This document shows positions 1 through 5,031 of a DNA stretch of 8,294 nt, piece by piece. The position numbers were made by a program, and so were the translations under genes. The stretch spans positions 1 to 8,294 of the forward strand of contig JBEKZY010000225.1 in the NCBI GenBank assembly GCA_049509395.1, in the 5' to 3' direction. Source of the stretch: JBEKIK01 sp049509395. Its GTDB lineage: Bacteria > Planctomycetota > Planctomycetia > Pirellulales > Thermoguttaceae. The number at the start of each line of letters is the position of its first letter. Position 1 is the stretch's first letter. The notes below the pieces were generated by a model that had not been told where the DNA came from, did not search any database, and worked only from the letters and a program-made list of their open reading frames with translations.

Positions 1-1
1 T

Positions 2-640
2 ATTGCGCCGCTGTTGGTGATCTATGAGGGGGGGGTATTGCTGTGGGGGGTGCAAAACGGGGCCGACGCTTGGATGCGGCAATTCCTGGACTTTATGGGT
101 TTCGGCCAGCATTTGCTCCTGCCCTTGCTGACGGTATGCGTTTTGCTTTGTTGGCATTACTTGACCCACGAACCGTGGCGATTTTCCCCTGGCGTGCTAT
201 CGCCCATGATCGTCGAATGCCTCTTGTTGGCTATATGTCTTCAAGTGGTTCTAATTTTTCAGGGGACATTATTGTTGGCGATAGACGGGGCTACCGAACC
301 GGGCATTGCCGCGAAAATGGCGGCATATTTAGGCGCGGGAATTTATGAAGAACTTCTGTTCCGGTTGATTTTGCTTTCGGCGACCGTTTGGCTGATCCGG
401 CGGTGGTGGACCGCGCAAAACCTGAGCATGGTGCTAGCGGTGCTGGTATGCAGTCTGATCTTCGCGGCCGCACATTATGTGGGCCATGCGGGCGATGCTT
501 TTCACTGGTTCAGCTTTTTGTTTCGTTTTATGGCGGGCGTTTTCTTCTCTATCTTGTTTATATATCGAGGCTTTGGCATCGCGGCCGGCTCCCATGCCGC
601 TTACGATATTCTGGCAATATTGTTTTTAAAAAGCTATTAG
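2..640 (+). CDS. CPBP family intramembrane metalloprotease, 5'-truncated by window edge
   Basis: This is a multi-pass membrane protein of the CPBP (CAAX protease and bacteriocin-processing, formerly Abi) family, expected to cleave peptide bonds inside the cytoplasmic membrane. The frame is open to the left edge and reads IAPLLVIYEGG before any good start, so the true start is probably outside; the TTG at 14 is only the first in-frame start codon. About 212 residues are visible. Hydrophobic segments lie near residues 35-50, 65-95, 140-155 and 175-190. The three family motifs are present: EELLFR (EExxxR, codons from 347), FAAAH (FxxxH) about 38 residues later, and HAAYD near the C-terminus. The glutamates and histidines are the expected metal ligands, so it should be active. 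The substrate is unknown. It ends in a stop at 638-640, and the next gene is 419 bases away, so no operon is implied. Family assignment is confident; the specific role is not. Confidence 0.87.
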   Translation: MAPLLVIYEGGVLLWGVQNGADAWMRQFLDFMGFGQHLLLPLLTVCVLLCWHYLTHEPWRFSPGVLSPMIVECLLLAICLQVVLIFQGTLLLAIDGATEPGIAAKMAAYLGAGIYEELLFRLILLSATVWLIRRWWTAQNLSMVLAVLVCSLIFAAAHYVGHAGDAFHWFSFLFRFMAGVFFSILFIYRGFGIAAGSHAAYDILAILFLKSY

Positions 641-670
641 TCGCCGGCAATCAGCGATCGCCCGTCATAA

Positions 671-705
671 GAATTATGAATCGTGAATATCGAATGGCGA
701 AACAT
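671..705. repeat. Degenerate heptad repeat, GAATNNN x5
   Basis: Five consecutive seven-base units start at 671, 678, 685, 692 and 699. The first four begin with GAAT and the fifth with GAAA; the last three bases of each unit vary (TAT, CGT, ATC, GGC, CAT). The strict seven-base phase over 35 bases with a conserved tetranucleotide is seen directly. Its class is inferred: it resembles short tandemly repeated heptamers found between genes in some bacterial genomes. Function unknown. Confidence 0.55.
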
Positions 706-943
706 TACTAATTGCAACTATTACAAGAGCATTGCGTGTTTTGCCGGTCTTGCAGGGATGTTTGTCCGTCGAACTTTGTCATTTATTTTTTTAATTGTGC
801 TTCATCGTTTTTTCTTGGGCATGTTATTTGCTCTTTTTCAAGTTTTTGTCATTTTGAGGGAATGAAATTGGCCGCGCGGATCAACTCTTTCAGATTTTGT
901 CAAGTCAATTATTTAGCGGAAAATATTTTCGACAAAGCGGTCT

Positions 944-972
944 TTCTTCCGGGAAGATTTTTAAATTATAAT
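944..972 (+). promoter_or_regulatory. Possible sigma-70 promoter for the DUF2617 gene
   Basis: A perfect TATAAT lies at 967-972, 88 bases before the GTG start at 1060. The hexamer at the ideal 17-base distance (944-949, TTCTTC) matches TTGACA poorly, so this is a -10 without a good -35. The surroundings are AT-rich, so a chance match is quite possible. If used, transcription would start near 980 and give a leader of about 80 bases containing the hairpin at 1001-1023. Confidence 0.28.
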
Positions 973-1000
973 AAGCTTCAGTGACAAAGAGTTATATTCT

Positions 1001-1023
1001 ATGCCCGTACTTGCCGCGGGCAT
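1001..1023 (+). promoter_or_regulatory. Hairpin in the leader of the DUF2617 gene
   Basis: ATGCCCG (1001-1007) and CGGGCAT (1017-1023) are exact reverse complements separated by nine bases, giving a 7-bp GC-rich stem. It is not followed by a T run, so it does not look like an intrinsic terminator. It ends 22 bases before the Shine-Dalgarno sequence, so a leader RNA would carry it just ahead of the ribosome binding site. A regulatory role is inferred only. Confidence 0.4.
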
Positions 1024-1029
1024 GTTCAA

Positions 1030-1039
1030 TTGTTAACAA
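1030..1039. promoter_or_regulatory. 10-bp perfect palindrome TTGTTAACAA, operator-like
   Basis: TTGTTAACAA is its own reverse complement and sits between the leader hairpin and the ribosome binding site of the DUF2617 gene. Dyads of this size can be binding sites for dimeric repressors, but AT-rich palindromes also arise by chance, and no second copy was seen in the window. Confidence 0.25.
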
Positions 1040-1045
1040 ATAAAA

Positions 1046-1051
1046 AAGGAG
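1046..1051 (+). promoter_or_regulatory. Ribosome binding site deciding the GTG start of the DUF2617 gene
   Basis: AAGGAG is a near-perfect Shine-Dalgarno sequence, eight bases before GTG at 1060. It fixes the start against the in-frame TTG at 1030. Confidence 0.75.
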
Positions 1052-1059
1052 ATATTGCA

Positions 1060-1599
1060 GTGCTTACCGTACGACCAAAAATCGCCGAGTTGGTTTTTCA
1101 ACTCTACGGTCGGCCGCTTCATCCGGAACTTTTCCAGATATATTGTTCCCGCACCGTGGAGCGCGGAGATTATCAAGCCAAGATCGAGATCACCAGCGCG
1201 GGCCACGTTGTTACATGGCGTTATGGGCGATTCACGCTGACCGAAGTGGCGGCCTCGGCCCGGCATCCCCTACCCAAGTCCCGCCGGCTGATGTCATACG
1301 GCCTGCGCGGGCAGAGGACCGAACGCGTGAAATGTCCGGGCGGGGCGTGTTACCAGGTGAGTTTTCAACTGGAGCCCGCCGAACCCGAGGTTTTTTGGAA
1401 TTTCCAACAAGAACTGCTTCGAGACGGACTTCGCCAAGGCATGTTGCACCGTTTCGATTCCAGCGGCCGAATGGCCCTTGGCGCGGTGAGCTATATCAAC
1501 ATCGAAACCCGCGCCCGGCACATGCTGGTCCAGGCCTTTCACACCTTCCCCGACGATTACGCCATAGTGAAAAGCCAGTCGCTGTTTCAATTGCCGTGA
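1060..1599 (+). CDS. DUF2617 family protein
   Basis: This is a soluble protein of 179 residues that I recognise as resembling the DUF2617 family, which has no established function. It opens with LTVRPKIAELVFQLYGRPLH, the pattern I associate with planctomycete members, and continues with alternating strands that suggest a compact alpha/beta fold. No signal peptide, transmembrane segment or catalytic signature is visible. I chose the GTG at 1060 because AAGGAG lies at 1046-1051, eight bases upstream. The longer TTG start at 1030 would put this ribosome binding site inside the gene and add a lysine-rich tail of ten residues, so it is rejected. The gene stands alone, with a 419-base gap upstream and a convergent gene downstream. 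The leader may be structured (1001-1039). The coding region is clear; the family name is from memory of its sequence pattern. Confidence 0.75.
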   Translation: MLTVRPKIAELVFQLYGRPLHPELFQIYCSRTVERGDYQAKIEITSAGHVVTWRYGRFTLTEVAASARHPLPKSRRLMSYGLRGQRTERVKCPGGACYQVSFQLEPAEPEVFWNFQQELLRDGLRQGMLHRFDSSGRMALGAVSYINIETRARHMLVQAFHTFPDDYAIVKSQSLFQLP

Positions 1600-1603
1600 A
1601 GGA

Positions 1604-1687
1604 TTTTCAGTCAGCCTTCAGCTAACAGCCTTAAGCTATCAGAACGATAGCTTGTTGTGGTTGACTGCTGATTGCTGAAAGCTGAAA
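1604..1687. repeat. Palindromic element made of heptad repeats (TCAGCNN ... GCTGANN)
   Basis: From 1611 the sequence can be read in seven-base units: TCAGCCT, TCAGCTA and ACAGCCT on the left, and GCTGATT, GCTGAAA and GCTGAAA (1667-1687) on the right, which are the reverse complement of the left type. The two arms pair imperfectly around a central perfect 8-bp hairpin (1633-1653). The whole element fills the gap between two convergent genes. It is probably a small non-coding repeat family, possibly mobile or replication-generated, that may also help end transcription. No transposase or flanking target duplication was found. Confidence 0.6.
1633..1653. terminator. Possible bidirectional terminator hairpin between convergent genes
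   Basis: AAGCTATC (1633-1640) and GATAGCTT (1646-1653) are exact reverse complements around the loop AGAAC. The site is 34 bases past the DUF2617 stop and about 45 bases past the ATPase stop on the other strand, the right place for a shared terminator. There is no strong T tract on either side (TGTTG on +), so Rho-independent termination would be weak. It is also the centre of the heptad palindrome. Confidence 0.35.
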
Positions 1688-1698
1688 TCTATTAGAAT

Positions 1699-2505
1699 TC
1701 ATCTATCATTCGTCACCGCCAACTCGTAATACACCGATTCCACTACATCGGCGTCGATTTGAGGCAGATTCGCACCGGCCCCGGCCAAGAGCGATAAATC
1801 GGCAAGTTGCGCGGCGCGGCGCGGGATGCCGTGCGTAAGATCGTGCAATCTATCGATAGCCGACTCGGAGAAGACCTGCGACTTACTCCCCGATTGTGCA
1901 AGCGACGTATTTAGAAAATTCGCCGTATCCGCCTGATTCCACGGCTCCAAGTCGATTCGCAATTCTGCCAACTCGAGCAGCCGGTCGCCCAAGCGTCCCA
2001 TTTTTTCCCGCCGCCCGGCAAGAATCAACGTCAGGCGCGACTCGCTCGACGGTTCGTGCCGCGCGAGCCGGGCTACTTGAGCAAGTACCCGGTCATCGGC
2101 ACAATCGGCATCGTCCAGAAGAACGACGGTCTCCAATTTTTGATAATAAAATTCCGTGAGCCGGTCGGAAATCGCCCGCCACATGACGACTGACAACGTG
2201 GAAGGCTCGGGATTTAATTTCAAGCCCGCTGCCAGCAGCAAAAGCATTTCCGCCGGTTCTACGCCTAAAAGGTTAATTTTCGCGACAGGCCGGCCGCGGC
2301 GGCGGAGTTGCTCGGCAAAGGCCTCCAACACCAACGTCTTGCCGCTGCCCGAGGCACCCATCAACAATCCCAGTCGGCGATGGTTCTCCACGAGAAACTG
2401 CAATCGGGCCAGCGCCTCCTCATGGGTTGGACTGTGATGCAAAAAATGCACGGCCGAATTGCCCTGAAACGGCGATTCCCGCAAACCCCAATGCGATTGG
2501 TACAT
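1699..2505 (-). CDS. ExeA-like AAA+ ATPase
   Basis: This is a cytoplasmic P-loop ATPase of 268 residues, resembling the ATPase domain of ExeA/GspA (general secretion pathway protein A) and related TniB/MSHA-type AAA proteins. Counted from the start chosen here, the typical opening MYQSHWGLRESPF is at 1-13, Walker A GASGSGKT at 50-57, Walker B VVLLDDAD at 127-134, a sensor-1-like LILAGR at 160-165, and a sensor-2-like GIPRR at 226-230. There is no membrane segment and no peptidoglycan-binding domain, both of which full-length ExeA has. The ATG at 2503-2505 follows AAGGAGG by ten bases and matches where relatives start. An in-frame ATG at 2524-2526, with GAGG six bases upstream, is an alternative. 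No secretin, ExeB or pilus genes are nearby, so its partner is unknown. ATPase assignment is strong; a role in secretion or pilus assembly is inference. Confidence 0.85.
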   Translation of the reverse strand: MYQSHWGLRESPFQGNSAVHFLHHSPTHEEALARLQFLVENHRRLGLLMGASGSGKTLVLEAFAEQLRRRGRPVAKINLLGVEPAEMLLLLAAGLKLNPEPSTLSVVMWRAISDRLTEFYYQKLETVVLLDDADCADDRVLAQVARLARHEPSSESRLTLILAGRREKMGRLGDRLLELAELRIDLEPWNQADTANFLNTSLAQSGSKSQVFSESAIDRLHDLTHGIPRRAAQLADLSLLAGAGANLPQIDADVVESVYYELAVTNDR

Positions 2506-2526
2506 CAGTTTTCGGCCTCCTTCCAT

Positions 2527-2737
2527 CTGTTTCCTCTATATTCTGGATAATCAGGGAAGTATAGGCAAAATAAATAGAGAATAAAATATTACAACAACCT
2601 GGTTCTTCCCGTATCATTTCTGTATTCGGTACAATCGGATATTGAACTTGATGTGTAAGATACCTTTATTACCCCGGGTTGCCATTCTGGGACCATCATA
2701 AAGTTGGCGCCTGGAAACGGCTAAACAACACTGACCA
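2527..2737. promoter_or_regulatory. Divergent intergenic region with candidate promoters
   Basis: This gap separates two divergently oriented genes and should hold a promoter for each. On + the best candidate is TTGAAC (2642-2647), 17 bases, then TTTATT (2665-2670), each matching four of six consensus bases, about 67 bases before the rsmE start. On - the sequence TATACT (complement of 2558-2563) matches five of six -10 bases and lies some 30 bases before the upstream ATG of the ATPase gene, but has no good -35. The left half is AT-rich. Neither promoter is strong enough to assert. Confidence 0.3.
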
Positions 2738-3541
2738 ATGTCCACTAAAATGCCCGATCGCTATTTTGTGCAAACTCCGATTACCGGCGAACAAGTTTCT
2801 TTAACCGGTCCCGAGGCACATCATCTCATTAATGTGATGCGAGCGCGCCAGGGCGCCAAGGTGATTTTATTCGACGGCAGCGGCTGTGAGTTCTTGGCCC
2901 GGGTGGAACAACTCGGGCGCAGCGACGTTGAACTAACGGTGCTTGGCCGCGAGGAAGTCGATCGGGAACTGCCTTTTGTCTTAACCCTTGGCGTGGCGCT
3001 GCCCAAGGGCGACCGGCAAAAATGGCTTGTGGAAAAGGCGGTCGAATTGGGCGCCGGCCGAGTGATCCCGCTAAAAACCCAGCGGGCGGTGGCCCAGCCA
3101 GTCCAGCAAGCCCTGGATCGTCTGCGGCGATCGGTTGTCGAAGCCTCGAAACAGTGCGGACGCAACCGGCTGATGGAGATCGCCGAACCGCTGGAATTTT
3201 CCGATTACGTTGACGCCGCTCGGCATCAGCCTTGCCGCTTGCTAGCCCATCCGCACACATCCCACGCAAAAAAGAACATGCCGCACGCCGGAGAATTAGA
3301 AGGTGTGCAACACACCGATCCAATGGTGCATTTCATGCACCCTACGGATGACGCTGAACTTCCGTCGGAAATATTTTTGGCAGTCGGTCCCGAAGGCGGA
3401 TTCACCAACGAAGAAGTGGACATGGCCGCGAAGGACGGCTGGCACATCGTGGACCTGGGCCCCCGCATCCTCCGCATCGAAACCGCGGCGGTATTGCTGG
3501 TGGCGATAGTCGCGCATCAAATGACAAGACGGGTAGAATAG
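2738..3541 (+). CDS. rsmE: 16S rRNA (uracil(1498)-N(3))-methyltransferase RsmE
   Basis: RsmE is a SPOUT-class methyltransferase that uses S-adenosylmethionine to methylate N3 of U1498 in 16S rRNA, in the assembled small subunit. The N-terminal PUA-like RNA-binding part covers about residues 5-72. The trefoil-knot catalytic part follows with KGDRQKWLVEKAVELGAGRV (90-109), EASKQCGR (135-142), GPEGGF (217-222) and LGPRILRIETA (240-250), all hallmark family motifs. At 267 residues it is longer than the usual 240-250. The excess is a poorly conserved stretch at about 173-208, between LLAHP and IFLAVGPEGGF, whose DNA contains two hairpins (3302-3341). The core motifs are intact, so activity is expected. 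The start at 2738 has no clear Shine-Dalgarno; the ATG at 2750 (MPDRYFVQ) is an equally plausible start and closer to the usual N-terminus. It converges on the next gene with 53 bases between stops. Confidence 0.93.
   Translation: MSTKMPDRYFVQTPITGEQVSLTGPEAHHLINVMRARQGAKVILFDGSGCEFLARVEQLGRSDVELTVLGREEVDRELPFVLTLGVALPKGDRQKWLVEKAVELGAGRVIPLKTQRAVAQPVQQALDRLRRSVVEASKQCGRNRLMEIAEPLEFSDYVDAARHQPCRLLAHPHTSHAKKNMPHAGELEGVQHTDPMVHFMHPTDDAELPSEIFLAVGPEGGFTNEEVDMAAKDGWHIVDLGPRILRIETAAVLLVAIVAHQMTRRVE
3302..3341. repeat. Two adjacent perfect hairpins inside rsmE, repeat-like insert
   Basis: GGTGTG (3302-3307) pairs with CACACC (3311-3316) across three bases, and GGTGCA (3325-3330) pairs with TGCACC (3336-3341) across five. 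The second is followed by CTACGG, and the whole resembles the GGTGCG...CGCACCCTACG type of dispersed palindromic repeat that I know from several environmental bacterial genomes. Both lie in the part of RsmE that family members lack or vary in, and the reading frame is kept. Seen directly: the two stems. Inferred: that this is an inserted repeat. Confidence 0.45.
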
Positions 3542-3594
3542 CCGTCTCACAGGACGATTTTGTGTACACTCGCCCCTTGGCCACTCGTCTCTCG

Positions 3595-4833
3595 TTACAG
3601 CGCCGGCGGCTCGTTCGGCAATCGGCCTTCGTGGCGGGTGAGTGCATACATGTCGCGGATTAGTTGGACGTCGCAGGGGCGCTGCTTGACGTTTCGCCGG
3701 GCGAACATGCGTGCTTGGGCGGTAATCATCACTTCCGGCGGGGCTTCGGTCACCTGGCCGAACGATCGGGCGTAATTCGAGAAACTTGGCACGTTGGTAG
3801 TGACAAATCCGTAGACCATCGAGCAGACTCCGATGGTCTTGCCCGTGAAAACGCCGGTGTTGATCGCGGTTTTGGCGTAATCGCCGATCACGCAGCCCAG
3901 GAGTTGCATGCCGGTATCGACCTTGCGGCCGTTGTATTCCATACTTACGGTGCCGTAGGTGTTTTTCAGGTCGCTGTTCGAGGTGCCGGCCCCCAGATTG
4001 ATCCAACTGCCCAGGTAGCTGTGGCCTATAAAGCCGTGGTGCTGTTTGTTGGTCAGCGGTTCGATGATCGAGGCCTCGACTTCGCCGCCGATTTTGCAGG
4101 TGTGCCCCAGAGTGACGAAATCCTTGAGCGCCGCGTGTTCGATCACCCGGCAACGGGCGCCGATGTGGACAGGCCCGCTTAGATAGCAGAAGGGCCCGAC
4201 GACGGCGTCTTGTTCCAATACAACCGGCCCGTTGGCGGCATCGGTGGCGCAGTATTGACCCAGTCCGGCCCCGGGTGCGGCGAACACGCCTTCGGCAATC
4301 TCGCGATAATCGCCTTGCGAAATCCGATCGGCGAGATTTTCCTCCAAAATCTGCATGTTCCAGCGGATCAGTTCGTGGGGATACTCGAGCAACGGCAATT
4401 CCATTTCGATCGAAGCAAGATGCAGCCCTTCGATCCAGGCGGAGAGCATATCGGGCATACTATCGCTTGGCGGCGGTGTAAGTTCCGGCCCGATTAGCGC
4501 GGCGGCTACACTGTTGCCCGAGCGTACTACGCCCTGCCGGCCTGAAGAGATTAGGGTTTTTAAACGTTCGATTACGCTTACCGCCGGGACCAGCCGGGCG
4601 TTAAGGAGCAACGTCGGGTGTGACTTGGAATCAAGCGGTGTGAATAATTCCGGACAATCGGCGGCCAAAACACCATGCAAATGCGGCCGGACAATCGCCC
4701 GCAGACCGTAGCCCAAGCGGCTTGCCAGATCGATCAGCCGATAACTTCCGCAACTGACCTGGAACGCCGGCCGTCCCAACGTCGCCGGATAAAGCTGATC
4801 AACCAGTTCATCTTCAAACAGAATAACGTGCAT
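3595..4833 (-). CDS. GlmU-like sugar nucleotidyltransferase / left-handed beta-helix acyltransferase
   Basis: This two-domain protein of 412 residues resembles the alternative bacterial GlmU group, which would make UDP-N-acetylglucosamine, a precursor of peptidoglycan and lipopolysaccharide. The N-terminal part (about 1-150) begins HVILFEDELVDQLYPATLGRP, the opening of the NTP_transf_4 sugar nucleotidyltransferase type, which lacks the classical GxGTRM loop. From about 185 to 345 there are hexapeptide repeats of a left-handed beta-helix (for example VVLEQDAVVGPFCYLSG, VHIGARCRV, CVIGDYAKTAINTGV). Within it NKQHHGFIGHSYLGSWINLG (262-281), followed by AGTSNSDLKNTYG, corresponds to the acetyl-acceptor and active-site loop of GlmU-type acyltransferases. 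The ATG at 4831-4833 has no clear Shine-Dalgarno. The gene lies 198 bases downstream of the kinase gene on the same strand and converges with rsmE. Whether it is the cell's true GlmU or acts on another sugar cannot be told from sequence alone, so no symbol is given. Confidence 0.85.
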   Translation of the reverse strand: MHVILFEDELVDQLYPATLGRPAFQVSCGSYRLIDLASRLGYGLRAIVRPHLHGVLAADCPELFTPLDSKSHPTLLLNARLVPAVSVIERLKTLISSGRQGVVRSGNSVAAALIGPELTPPPSDSMPDMLSAWIEGLHLASIEMELPLLEYPHELIRWNMQILEENLADRISQGDYREIAEGVFAAPGAGLGQYCATDAANGPVVLEQDAVVGPFCYLSGPVHIGARCRVIEHAALKDFVTLGHTCKIGGEVEASIIEPLTNKQHHGFIGHSYLGSWINLGAGTSNSDLKNTYGTVSMEYNGRKVDTGMQLLGCVIGDYAKTAINTGVFTGKTIGVCSMVYGFVTTNVPSFSNYARSFGQVTEAPPEVMITAQARMFARRNVKQRPCDVQLIRDMYALTRHEGRLPNEPPAL

Positions 4834-5031
4834 ATTAAACTATGTACCAAGATAACGCCGCGGTCGGCCGCGGGGGCTAAAATAACCAGTTTATCCTCCA
4901 TCAAAAGCGACTGCCATCCATGACAAACGGGTTAATAAAGACAAATGTCCCCACGGACGGGGTAAATCGTGCGGATTGTAACTTGCCTTGTTTGGCGGCA
5001 GGGAATGAAATCAGTCCTTGGTCTGAATTAT
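4834..5031. other. Intergenic region between kinase and GlmU-like gene
   Basis: This 198-base gap contains a short GC-rich hairpin, CCGCGG (4858-4863) and CCGCGG (4868-4873) with a four-base loop, and a weaker one, CCCC (4949-4952) with GGGG (4959-4962). On the minus strand the weaker one is followed by a T-rich stretch and could be a poor terminator of the kinase gene. No promoter for the GlmU-like gene stands out. Confidence 0.3.

Larger units (their letters stand above)
641..1059. other. AT-rich intergenic region between CPBP protease and DUF2617 gene
   Basis: This 419-base stretch has markedly lower GC than the genes on either side and is rich in T runs, especially around 780-850. It contains a seven-base-period repeat (671-705), a perfect TATAAT (967-972), a hairpin (1001-1023), a 10-bp palindrome (1030-1039) and the ribosome binding site of the next gene (1046-1051). 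A 90-codon TTG-start frame at 712-984 lacks a ribosome binding site and has codon usage unlike the neighbours. I do not call it a gene. No convincing terminator for the upstream protease gene was seen. Confidence 0.6.

Noticed and set aside
683..865. Hydrophobic 60-codon frame in the AT-rich gap
   Set aside because: The hydrophobic character comes from the T-rich DNA; it has no ribosome binding site, and it overlaps another equally weak frame.
1030..1059. TTG at 1030 as the start of the DUF2617 protein
   Set aside because: It would place the strong AAGGAG ribosome binding site inside the gene and add a tail not expected for the family. GTG at 1060 is much better placed.
3296..4153. Long minus-strand open frame of 285 codons overlapping rsmE and the GlmU-like gene
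   Set aside because: It is a shifted-frame shadow: its translation is rich in Arg, Pro and His with no domain pattern, and it overlaps two genes with clear family motifs.
3664..4182. Plus-strand open frame of 172 codons opposite the GlmU-like gene
   Set aside because: It is a shadow of the hexapeptide-repeat region, where the periodic codons keep the opposite frame open. There are no independent signals.
4858..4873. GC-rich hairpin CCGCGG-TCGG-CCGCGG as terminator
   Set aside because: It has no T run on either strand, and the arms are themselves palindromic in a GC-rich stretch, so a chance origin is likely.
4949..4962. CCCC/GGGG hairpin as terminator of the kinase gene
   Set aside because: The stem is only four base pairs. 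The T-rich stretch after it on the minus strand is suggestive but not enough for a call.
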